Source of the DNA: Deltaproteobacteria bacterium
GTDB taxonomy: Bacteria; Desulfobacterota; Desulfobaccia; Desulfobaccales; 0-14-0-80-60-11
Direction of reading: 5' to 3'
Assembly: GCA_021813445.1 (NCBI GenBank)
Contig: JAKAKP010000072.1
Span: 1-64,000 of the forward strand
Length of the DNA stretch: 64,000 nucleotides
Shown here: one piece after another, positions 39,470 through 48,109 of the stretch
How positions within the stretch are numbered: position 1 is the first letter of the stretch
How the letters are laid out: each line of letters opens with the position of its first letter
Notes under the pieces: model-generated
Databases searched by the model: none
Told to the model about the DNA's origin: nothing
The model's input: only the letters and a program-made list of their open reading frames with translations
Translations under genes and position numbers: made by a program

Positions 39470-41002
39470 ATGGACGCCGAACTGACCCCGCAAGATCAGA
39501 AGCGGATTGAGGAAAGCATCAGAGGAAAGTATGTCAAGGTCGCGGTCAGTCCTGAAGGGCTGTTCCGCTATCCCACTGGACGAGCCGGTCTGGAGGCCCT
39601 TCACTACGACCCTCAGATCATCCAAGACCTGCCGGAGTCCGTGGCCGCCGCCTATTGCGGGGTGGGCAATCCTTTCACGGTGGGGCTGATCCGTCCGGGT
39701 GAAGCCGTCCTAGACATCGGCTGCGGCGCCGGGGTCGATTCCCTCATCGCCACCAGGATGGTGGGGCCGAGGGGCTTGGTAAGGGGGATCGACTTGGTTC
39801 CTGAGATGCTGGACCGGGCCAAGAAGAACGCCGGGTTGGTGGGGGCTGAGAACGTCGAATTTGCGGAAGGCTCGGCGGAAGAGTTGCCCTTCCCTGATGC
39901 CAGCTTCGACGTGGTGATCTCCAACGGGGTCTTTAACCTGGTAGTAGATAAGGTCAAGGCTTTGGAAGAGGTTATGCGGGTCTTGAAACCCGGCGGGCGG
40001 TTCATGCTCGCCGACCAGGTATTGGCCGGTGAATTACCGAAAGAGACCAAGGCCAGAGTAGAGAATTGGGCCAGGTGAGAGGGCGGAGCCATACCGGGAA
40101 AGGTTTTCCTGGAACTCTTAACGCAGGCAGGATTCGAAGATGCGGAATTGGTTACCGAAACCGGGTTCAATAGCTCTCCGGTCACCAAGGGAGTATTGGT
40201 TCGGGCCATCAAGCCCTTAACGGCAACGGTGCGTGGGCGAAAGAAGCCGGCTGCGGCGATGGAGGAAGCGATGGATCACCTGCTGAAACGGGCCTTGGAG
40301 TTGGGGGCCGAGAAAGCCAAAATCATCGACACGGAAACGGTGGTGGTCGGCGAATGGGTGCGGTGGAAGTGTCTCTACGGCTGCCCCCTTTTCGCCAAGG
40401 ACCCGTTTCAGCCGCCAGTCGCTCCGGATGCGGAAAGCACGAAAAAGGTGCTGCGGGAATATACCAAGGCCATCATGCTCAACGGCCCCAACGGGCAGAC
40501 CCTCACCGAAGCGGCGGTTAAATTAGAGGGCGAAGCCTATCACCGGGGCTATTACAAGGCCTTTGCTCTCACGGCCCTGGTGCCGAGCGGCGGTGTTGGT
40601 TGCGCGCCCCAGGGGCCGTGTGCCGATCCTGCTCCCGGAGGCGGCTGACCCACGGGGGAGACCCAGGCTCCGGCGGAGCCTGTAAGGGTAGAGGAGGTCA
40701 AACCGACCGAGCCAAGCCCCGGGGGTGGCTGACCCTCCAAGCAGGCAGAGGCTCCGGGTGAGCCTTTGAAGGTCGAAGAGGTTAAACCGACTCCCAGCCC
40801 TGGCGGCACCTGACCCACTGAAGCGACAGAAGCCCAGGCTGGGCTGCCGACAGGAGCGCTAACCAAACTCAGGATCAGGCCCATGATGGAGGCCTGCGGT
40901 ATCGATGTCTTCAAGACCGCCCGGCACAACGGCTTCGACATCGACACTCGCAAAGAAACCTTTGGCCGTTGGAACTACTTTGCCCTGGTCTTGATAGAAT
41001 GA
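39470..41002 (+). CDS. Candidate multi-selenocysteine protein: ArsM-like SAM methyltransferase fused to a DUF2284-like metal-binding domain, 510 codons with four in-frame TGAs
   Basis: VLDIGCGAGVDSLIATRMVG...FDVVISNGVFNLVVDKVKALEEVMRVLKPGGRFMLAD...NWAR-U-EGGAIPGKVFLELLTQAGF...; WKCLYGCPLFAK...RPMMEACGIDVFKTARHNGF; TGAs at 40076, 40646, 40730, 40811 all in the frame of 39470 with no other stop before 41000. Confidence 0.78.
40094..40112 (+). promoter_or_regulatory. SECIS-like hairpin, +16 to +34 after TGA 40076-40078
   Basis: CCGGGAAA-(GGT)-TTTCCTGG, 8 bp including one G-T. Confidence 0.75.
40664..40682 (+). promoter_or_regulatory. SECIS-like hairpin, +16 to +34 after TGA 40646-40648
   Basis: CAGGCTCC-(GGC)-GGAGCCTG, 8 perfect bp. 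Confidence 0.75.
40747..40767 (+). promoter_or_regulatory. SECIS-like hairpin, +15 to +35 after TGA 40730-40732
   Basis: AGAGGCTC-(CGGGT)-GAGCCTTT, 8 bp including one G-T. Confidence 0.72.
40831..40845 (+). promoter_or_regulatory. SECIS-like hairpin, +18 to +32 after TGA 40811-40813 (weakest)
   Basis: AGCCC-(AGGCT)-GGGCT, 5 bp. Confidence 0.6.
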
Positions 41003-41054
41003 AGGTAACCGGGGCTACTGCGCCCCAAAAAAACCTCAGAACAAGGAGAAGACC

Positions 41055-41432
41055 ATGAGAAAAGAAACCATAGCGATTCTGGCTATGATCCTGGTCATTG
41101 CCGCGGGAACGGCTATTGCCCAGGAAAAGCCAGCCGCCCCATCTCCAGAGCATCCCATGATGGGGCCGGGAATGATGCCTCCCATGATGATGCCTAAATT
41201 GATGCAGCAGATGCAGCAGACGATGCAGCAGATGCAGCAACTCATGGCTCAGGGCAAAATGACCCCGGAAGCCATGAAGGAGATGCAAGGCATGGTAACC
41301 CAGATGGAAGGAATGATGAACCAGATGCAGGGCATGATGAAGATGTGCCAGACCATGATGCAGCAAATGGGCTCAATGATGGGGACGTCGCCCCAGCCGC
41401 AACAGCAGCCCCAGGAGAAGAAGAAAAAGTAA
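41055..41432 (+). CDS. Secreted Met/Gln-rich protein, possible metal binding
   Basis: Signal peptide AILAMILVIAAGTAIAQ, then MMGPGMMPPMMMPKLMQQMQQTMQQMQQLM... Confidence 0.8.
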   Translation: MRKETIAILAMILVIAAGTAIAQEKPAAPSPEHPMMGPGMMPPMMMPKLMQQMQQTMQQMQQLMAQGKMTPEAMKEMQGMVTQMEGMMNQMQGMMKMCQTMMQQMGSMMGTSPQPQQQPQEKKKK

Positions 41433-41539
41433 ATTGGGATTGCGGCGGCATCCGGCCATGAAGATTTTGGGGCAGGGGTCCTAACCCCTGCCTCTGTACA
41501 TTGCTTCAATGGCTTTTTATTAAAATGATTTCAGATAAT

Positions 41540-41887
41540 TCATCCTTCAGTCGCGGCTGACCCAAAAGGGTAATGCGACGCAGATAGGCATCCAAGCCTG
41601 GGACTAAAAAATTTTGCCGTGATCCAGGAAGCCAATCTGGCACCGGTTATGACAAACAGCGCAACAATCAAAGTTTCCACTGCGGCCTTGACATGTATGG
41701 GTTTCAGAATGGCAACCGCCAGAAGGTCGGTGACAACGGCAATGGCCAATCCTGCCATCAGCCCCCATTGGCGGATCGCCCAGGCGGTCAGGACGAGGAA
41801 AGGCAGGCTTACTATAGTACCCCAGGTTACGACCCAGTAAATCGATAAGTGGGAATATTTGGTTAGGATATTCGTCATGGCGGCCAT
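41540..41887 (-). CDS. Small multi-TM membrane protein
   Basis: MAAMTNILTKYSHLSIYWVVTWGTIVSLPFLVLTAWAIRQWG..., hydrophobic. Confidence 0.65.
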   Translation of the reverse strand: MAAMTNILTKYSHLSIYWVVTWGTIVSLPFLVLTAWAIRQWGLMAGLAIAVVTDLLAVAILKPIHVKAAVETLIVALFVITGARLASWITAKFFSPRLGCLSASHYPFGSAATEG

Positions 41888-42014
41888 CCTGGGACAAACG
41901 ATGAAAAATACAAAAGCAAGAGTTTCGCGAAGTACGGAAACAGATTTTGGTTCATTCCGTTCATTTTGTCACTCCCAAGAATTTTTCCAATTTAATCGTA
42001 TCTTCTACAGGCAA

Positions 42015-42716
42015 TCACCAATTGCTAATTCCCTGGTAAAAGATATAGCAGCCAGCAGCAAAAATGAGGCCCCCCGATATCTGCCGTAGAATCGTCCCTA
42101 CCTTGGCGCTTTTGGATAGAAAGTAACTCTCTACGAAGCCGGTGAAAGTCCCGATCACCAATATCAACGTTCCCTTTCCCAAGGCGTAAGCGAAAAGCAG
42201 GGTGCTGCCGTAGGCTACCTCTCCCTGAATCGCAGCAAGAGTAAGGATCACCACCAGGACCGGAGAAGCGCAGGGCGAGAGCGCCGGGCCGAAGAGCATG
42301 CCCAGGATCAAGGCCCCCATAAGGCCGGCGCGCTGGGGCAAGAACCTTTGGGCATTCCCTCCCAGCTTCAGGTTGATGACCCCGGCCATCTGCAATCCCA
42401 TTACAATGAGGATCACTGCCACCAGAAGATACCAGTAGATACCCACATGGCCGAACACGGTGCCCATCACGGCAGCTACCGCTCCCAGGACGGACATGAC
42501 AACGGCCATGCCTGCCACAAAGGTCAGCGAGTAGAAAAATGCCCTCCTATTATTGCCCTCGGCATAACCTCCGACGAAGCCGATGATCACAGGGATGCTG
42601 GCCAGGATACAAGGACTGACAGCGGCGATAACCCCGCCCAAGTAAGCGGCCCCATAAGCCAGAACAGGGCTGCTCTGCATGACCTGGCCCAGAGATTCAC
42701 TCCATCCCATGATCAA
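42015..42716 (-). CDS. CcdA-like cytochrome c biogenesis/thiol-transport membrane protein
   Basis: YLGGVIAAVSPCILASIPVIIGFVGG; LFGPALSPCASPVLVVIL (two membrane Cys). Confidence 0.88.
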   Translation of the reverse strand: MIMGWSESLGQVMQSSPVLAYGAAYLGGVIAAVSPCILASIPVIIGFVGGYAEGNNRRAFFYSLTFVAGMAVVMSVLGAVAAVMGTVFGHVGIYWYLLVAVILIVMGLQMAGVINLKLGGNAQRFLPQRAGLMGALILGMLFGPALSPCASPVLVVILTLAAIQGEVAYGSTLLFAYALGKGTLILVIGTFTGFVESYFLSKSAKVGTILRQISGGLIFAAGCYIFYQGISNW

Positions 42717-42720
42717 TTCC

Positions 42721-43150
42721 TCAGTTATTGATGAATTTCAATTCGCGCAGCTTTTGCAAAACCTCTTCCTTGGTCAAGGGACCGATATGCCGGTCTACCT
42801 CTTTCCCGGATGAGTCCAAAAAGACCTGGGTGGGGATGAGGATAACCTTGTATTGCTTGAAAAGTGCTGCTTCCTTTTCAACATGGACTAGGCGGAATTC
42901 TACCTGGTCGCCGTGGCTCGTTTTTAATTCCGCCAGGACCTTTTCCATCTCCTTGCACGAGTTGCAATGGCCCCTTCCGAATTCGTAAAGTGCCGGGCGG
43001 ACTTTAGCGGGCGGCGAACCCTGGGACCGGGCCGGGAAATTCATGCCCAGCACCAGCAACAGCGGGATTATCCAAAAACAGTAGGACTTCCAGAAATGAC
43101 GTGGCAAGATTGTCTCCTTGATTCCGATTAATTCTTCCTCAAACCTCATC
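42721..43150 (-). CDS. Thioredoxin-fold protein with N-terminal membrane anchor/signal
   Basis: [24 protein letters not shown]...[21 protein letters not shown]. Confidence 0.88.
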
Positions 43151-45662
43151 CTTGCCTGGCATACGACATCTTTTTGGGAAGAAGGCGGCCCGCGAAGGAA
43201 TTGCAGAGCACCACGGTAATGCTGGCAGCCATCGCCAGCATCCCCCACAGGGGATGAACCATGCCGCTGACAGCCGCCAGGACCCCAATGCCGTTGAAGC
43301 TGAGGGCAAACCCCACGTTTGTTGCGGTCAATCGGTAGCTCCGCCGGGCCAATTCGCGGGCCTCAACCAGGGTTTCCAGACGCTCGTTTACAATTACGAC
43401 ATCAGCCGCATCAATAGCAATGTCAGAGCCGGCACCGATGGCAATTCCCACATCGGACTGCATAAGGGCCGGTGCGTCATTGATGCCATCGCCCACCATT
43501 GCCACCCGTGCGCCTTGTGCTTGGAGACGCCGAATTTCATCCGCCTTATCTCCGGGAAGCACTTCGGCCAGCACCCGCTTGATTCCCACCCAATCGGCAA
43601 CGGTTTGTGCCGATTGTTTGTTGTCCCCGGTAATGAGCAGGACATCCAGACCCATTCGTTGAAGTTGAGCGACAGTCTCCTTGGCACCGCCTTTAAGTTG
43701 ATCGGAAAGCGCGAGAAGCCCGATGGCCTTGCCATCAACTGCCACCGGCACCGTTGTTTGCCCTTGAGCTTGTGAACGCTCGATCGCCGGACCGAGAACG
43801 GCAGCGTCAATGTTTTCCTCGCTCAGAAAACGGGATGTCCCAACAACTACCTGATGACCTTCAACAGTTGCGAGCACGCCGCGCCCTGGTCGAGCACCGA
43901 AGTTCGCGGGTGTCACTAAGGAAATGCCCTGTTCTCGGGCGGCGTTAACCACGGCTTTTGCCAGAGGATGCTCCGAGAGGCTTTCGGCACTGGCTGCAAG
44001 GCGCAACACTTCTTGTGGCTGACCATTCAGCGCCAGACAGTCAACAAGAGTCGGCCTACCCATGGTCAGAGTGCCGGTTTTGTCAAAGACAAGAGTGTTG
44101 ACGTTCTTGAATATCTGGAATGCCTCGCCGGAGCGCATCAGGATGCCCCGTTCCGCCGCTTCGCCGCTTCCCCGGACAATTGCTAGCGGCGTTGCCATTC
44201 CCAGCGCACAGGGATAGCCCATAATCAGCACGGTTAAGGCCGCGAAACCCGCTCGCAACAAATCGGGGGTCCCTGAAAAGACCCACGGGGCAAGTGTCCA
44301 GAAGAGAAATCCTGCGCCACTTGCCGCAAACACTGCCGGTACATAGATAAGAAGCACCCGATCAACAAGCCGCAAAATTCCCGGCTTCATTGCCCGTGCT
44401 TCCGCCACCTGACGGGCGACATTTCGCAGGAAAGTGTCTTTCCCCACCGCCGTGACTTGCACGATCAGCCCGCCTGTCTGGTTGAGGGACCCGCCGATGA
44501 CCCTATCTCCTGGAAGCTTGTCCTGCGGGATTGGTTCGCCTGACAACATGCTCTCATCAACAGCCGAATTACCTTCTACAACCACGCCATCCACCGCGAT
44601 GCGCTCACCCGGTCGTACACGAACCATGTCACCGACAGCAACGCGGTCAAGCGGCACTTCAACCTCATTTCCGTTTGCCTCAACACGACATGCTGTGGGC
44701 GGCTCCAGGGCCAGCAGCCGACGCACTGACTGAGAAGCGCGCACATGCACCAGTACCGAACTATAGCCACCGATAAGGTGAAATGAGAGCACAAAGACGG
44801 TTGCTGCAAAAAACTCACCTGCCGGCACTTCGGGAAGCAATAGACCTACTATCCCTCCGATCAGACCTCCAAGGGCGGAGGCTGACACAAGCACGTCCTG
44901 ATTGAGGATGCCGCGACGGATCGATTGCCAACCGTTGCGCACGATAATAAAGCGAGCCGGTCCTAACACCGTAAACAGCGCCAACGCTCCACAAGCAAGT
45001 GTTCTGAGCAGGGTAGGTCCCCAAATATACTTGGCGAGCATCAGCGGCGACTCAACAATAAGGAGCGCCCCGGCTATCATTGCTCTCCGCAGCGCTACCC
45101 GCAGTTCATGCTCTTCCTGGGCGAATATTTCCGCCTCATCCGGTGCGTAAACCGAATAGCCGATGTCTTCCAAGGCTTGCTCAATGGCTTCAGGGTTCAC
45201 CCGCTGGGGGTCATATGTTACCAGCGTCTCATGATGGGCGATGCTCACCTGGACTTCCTGAACTCCTTCAAGCCGCATTAGGGTTTTGCGAATTGATTCC
45301 ACACACAGCGAGCAGTGCATGCCGCCGAGCCTCATTTGCAGCTTTGTCAAGCCATTGCCCCGAACGATCCCGGCTGGCGGGGTAATTTCTTCTGCAACTT
45401 CGCCGGCCTGAGGGCCTTGCGTCGTTTCTACGGATGAGACCTCATAGCCCATCTTCGCCAGTTTTTCTTGCACCTGCTCCGTTGCGATCTGGGTGGGATC
45501 AATGATTACGGCAATATGCTGCGTTTGAGCATTTGCCTTCACATCCTGGATACCGGAAACCCGCCGCAGCGTAAGGGCGACCCGCAGTTCGCACCCTGAG
45601 CAATGAAGCTTATGTTCCCCTGTTATTGCGAAGTCTATTGCCTGTGTCATAGGCACCTCCAT
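43146..45662 (-). CDS. Heavy-metal translocating P1B-type ATPase with two N-terminal HMA domains
   Basis: HCSGCELRV and [29 protein letters not shown]; intramembrane [10 protein letters not shown]. Confidence 0.92.
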   Translation of the reverse strand: MEVPMTQAIDFAITGEHKLHCSGCELRVALTLRRVSGIQDVKANAQTQHIAVIIDPTQIATEQVQEKLAKMGYEVSSVETTQGPQAGEVAEEITPPAGIVRGNGLTKLQMRLGGMHCSLCVESIRKTLMRLEGVQEVQVSIAHHETLVTYDPQRVNPEAIEQALEDIGYSVYAPDEAEIFAQEEHELRVALRRAMIAGALLIVESPLMLAKYIWGPTLLRTLACGALALFTVLGPARFIIVRNGWQSIRRGILNQDVLVSASALGGLIGGIVGLLLPEVPAGEFFAATVFVLSFHLIGGYSSVLVHVRASQSVRRLLALEPPTACRVEANGNEVEVPLDRVAVGDMVRVRPGERIAVDGVVVEGNSAVDESMLSGEPIPQDKLPGDRVIGGSLNQTGGLIVQVTAVGKDTFLRNVARQVAEARAMKPGILRLVDRVLLIYVPAVFAASGAGFLFWTLAPWVFSGTPDLLRAGFAALTVLIMGYPCALGMATPLAIVRGSGEAAERGILMRSGEAFQIFKNVNTLVFDKTGTLTMGRPTLVDCLALNGQPQEVLRLAASAESLSEHPLAKAVVNAAREQGISLVTPANFGARPGRGVLATVEGHQVVVGTSRFLSEENIDAAVLGPAIERSQAQGQTTVPVAVDGKAIGLLALSDQLKGGAKETVAQLQRMGLDVLLITGDNKQSAQTVADWVGIKRVLAEVLPGDKADEIRRLQAQGARVAMVGDGINDAPALMQSDVGIAIGAGSDIAIDAADVVIVNERLETLVEARELARRSYRLTATNVGFALSFNGIGVLAAVSGMVHPLWGMLAMAASITVVLCNSFAGRLLPKKMSYARQG

Positions 45663-45801
45663 CTTGTTCCATCAAGATAATGTAGGGAATCCCTTGCGGT
45701 GCCATTAATTAGGGATCGGAGGTTCCCGAGCCAACTTTCAGTGGACCGATTTGGGGAAGGGTTTAAATTTTTCCCTTCTTCCAACTATCAAACGATCTTC
45801 C

Positions 45802-46491
45802 CTATTTCAGGGGCTGTCCGATACCTGCGGCCTTCAGGTCATGCTCCGTTGGATGGGTGCGCTTGCAGCAATCCAGCAGCTTGCCTTCCACCACCACTGC
45901 CGGGACCGCCGTAACACCATACCTTTTGGCCTCATCCGCTCCCTGACCCTGGTTTAGATTATAAACGGTCACTTCGCAATCCGGGCAGGCGGTGGCTTTG
46001 ACCAAATCCACCAAGTCGGTGCAGACCGGGCAGCCCGCGGTGAAAACCTCAACTTTCCGTTTCGCCATATAACTCACCTCCTTTCTTTCCTTAATGTTCG
46101 CCATGCGCTCCCAGATGGGACATAGAGAAAGATCTCCGGCCCCCGGACATTCCTCGGCCAACTCCGCCAGGGTGGTTTTCATGATTTCCAATGCGATGAT
46201 CTTTTGATCGATTTCTTCGATCTTCCGATTCGCCAATTCCCGCATTTCCGTGCAGGAGACCGCTCCTTCGAGGCCAAGGGAAAGCAACTCGCTAATTTCC
46301 TTTAAGGAAAACCCTAGCCTTTGAGCACCTTTGATAAAGTGCACTTGTTGGACGGCTTGGAGGGGGTATCTTCGATAACCTTCTTCGGGCTTGGGCGGTT
46401 TGAGGAGAAGCCCTTTGCGCTCATAAAAGCGGATGGTCTCGACATTAACTCCCGCAGTCTTGGCTAATGTGCCAATGGTTAACTCTTTCAT
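45802..46491 (-). CDS. MerR-family regulator fused to C-terminal thioredoxin-like domain
   Basis: TIGTLAKTAGVNVETIRFYERKGLL...; C-terminal MAKRKVEVFTAGCPVCTDLVDLVKATACPDCEVTVYNLNQ...GVTAVPAVVVEGKLLDCC. Confidence 0.85.
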   Translation of the reverse strand: MKELTIGTLAKTAGVNVETIRFYERKGLLLKPPKPEEGYRRYPLQAVQQVHFIKGAQRLGFSLKEISELLSLGLEGAVSCTEMRELANRKIEEIDQKIIALEIMKTTLAELAEECPGAGDLSLCPIWERMANIKERKEVSYMAKRKVEVFTAGCPVCTDLVDLVKATACPDCEVTVYNLNQGQGADEAKRYGVTAVPAVVVEGKLLDCCKRTHPTEHDLKAAGIGQPLK

Positions 46492-46509
46492 CGTTATCCT
46501 CAGCTTTTA

Positions 46510-46540
46510 ATATAAGTTACGTACCATAGTACGGAGTCAA
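46510..46540 (-). promoter_or_regulatory. MerR-type promoter/operator with 19-bp spacer
   Basis: Minus strand TTGACT-CCGTACTATGGTACGTAAC-TTATAT; spacer carries the CGTAC-TATG-GTACG dyad. Confidence 0.85.
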
Positions 46541-46885
46541 CTCCTGATGAATAAAAAAAGTCGAGATACCTAAAATTTTCAGGGAATGTAAAAAATTCTC
46601 AAACCAGATATGGGGGTTAGAATCTTGCTTTTTTATCCCTTGCAGATGCTGTTCCGGGGCACGGCTAAAAAGTCGTCAGAGAAAACTCTGTATACAAGCC
46701 TCATCCATATAACTTGTTGAGAAATGGAGCTTTTTGAAGCTATTGACAGCTAAAATCGTCCTTTATATACTATTCATTTGATAAGCATTTAATCATGTAT
46801 ATCTGGCAATCTGGAAGGATTTTTTGGCCAGACTTTCCGCTCAGATTGACAAGGTAACTTTAAGACGAGGAGAAATTTTTGGAAA

Positions 46886-48109
46886 ATGGCCCGGCATTAC
46901 TCCCTTAAAAACTTTTTGCGGCAGGCGCCGAACGCCCTGCTTGCCCGCTATTGCCAGGAAAAAGGAATCCTGACGGAACCCTATGTTGCCGGTCTTTTTG
47001 AGACCAATATCTCCCCCATTTTTGAAGCGTTAGCCAAACTCCCCAGCAAAACCCACAAGATGGTGGAAAGCGATTTCCGGAATATCGACGCCCTGGCCGG
47101 CGAAACCGGCATCCAGGCCATCATGGATGTCGCCAGGGACCAGGGAGAAGACCTGGCCCCGGTCTTCGCCGGGATGGACGGCTTTTATGACAAGGCTTTC
47201 TGGACCTTCTTCGAGAGGCCGGCCGTTTTTGCGACAGCCCTCCTGTTCGTGAACGCCGATAATCTCCCCACCCGGTATTGGCGTAAACGGAACTGCCTTC
47301 CCAGGGTGCCGGTCCAGAAGGACGAGGCGAGCCTCAGAAGATTTGCCGAGGCCCTGAGCTACTATTTCCGGGAGAACGAGGGCCGCGGTCACGACTGCAT
47401 CATCGATCATTATCATTTGAATGACCTGGATTTCTTCCTGGCCTACCCCGAGGATTATTCCCGGATCAGTCTGGAATGGAACCAGGGCGCCTTGGAGCGC
47501 CGGGCCTGCAAACCTGCTTTCGAGGTGATCTTTGTCTATTGCCAGGCCGAAGGAACCCTGAATATCTTCTTCCATGGCGGCATCAAAACGGTGAGGGACC
47601 TCCAGGTGATCTTCTCCCGGGCCATTCTCAAGACGAAAATTCCACCTGAGGGAAAGGGTCAAAAGGTCTACGACCTGGACGGCTTGAAACGCCGGGATTT
47701 CTCGTTCATTTACGATCCTGATTCGGGCATAGTCGGGGTGGTTATCAAGAAACTGCGCCTGTCGACCCTGGGCGGCGCCATGAAGCGGGTCACTCTGGAG
47801 GCAGACGCCTCTCAAAACCCGGATGCGGTTTATAATCTCCTGGAAGAGGTGGTCCGGCTGGACGGAGCCCCGGCGTGCCATCAATGCCAAAAGATTCCCC
47901 TCTCACTGGTCAACGTCACCCAAGCGGCCATCCAGGTGGTATTCAATCATAACGGCAGCCGGCGGCGGGCTACCCGCACGTTTCAGGTGTCCTATCCGAA
48001 CTCCTGCTCGCTTAAGCAGGACGGGCGGGACCTCGTGATCAGGAAGATGATGGTCGACTCTGGCCTGGAGCCGGTTGAAGCCGTGGACCAGGAATTCAGA
48101 CTGCAATGA
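46886..48109 (+). CDS. Hypothetical protein (module gene 1)
   Basis: 407 aa ORF; overlaps the next ORF by 4 nt (ATGA). Confidence 0.8.
   Translation: MARHYSLKNFLRQAPNALLARYCQEKGILTEPYVAGLFETNISPIFEALAKLPSKTHKMVESDFRNIDALAGETGIQAIMDVARDQGEDLAPVFAGMDGFYDKAFWTFFERPAVFATALLFVNADNLPTRYWRKRNCLPRVPVQKDEASLRRFAEALSYYFRENEGRGHDCIIDHYHLNDLDFFLAYPEDYSRISLEWNQGALERRACKPAFEVIFVYCQAEGTLNIFFHGGIKTVRDLQVIFSRAILKTKIPPEGKGQKVYDLDGLKRRDFSFIYDPDSGIVGVVIKKLRLSTLGGAMKRVTLEADASQNPDAVYNLLEEVVRLDGAPACHQCQKIPLSLVNVTQAAIQVVFNHNGSRRRATRTFQVSYPNSCSLKQDGRDLVIRKMMVDSGLEPVEAVDQEFRLQ

Noticed and set aside
40681-40850. Interpretation of 40649-41002 as a decayed pseudogene tail
   Set aside because: All interruptions are TGA only, frame is kept across 118 codons, DUF2284 end motifs are intact and each TGA has a hairpin; decay should also give TAA/TAG and frameshifts.
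41000-41008. Terminal TGA of the ArsM/DUF2284 frame as a fifth Sec codon
   Set aside because: Followed two codons later by TAA; the downstream hairpin (GGGGC...GCCCC plus A run) looks like a terminator and lacks a GG apical loop.
40552-41366. Minus-strand ORFs of 133 and 151 aa opposite the Sec-ArsM tail and the Met-rich gene
   Set aside because: Low-complexity shadows (HHLLH repeats; PPG repeats); the plus-strand read-through contains recognised domain motifs.
42000-42017. TGA ending the CcdA-like gene as possible Sec
   Set aside because: Read-through meets further TGAs within about 20 codons and no SECIS-like hairpin is visible at +15 to +37.
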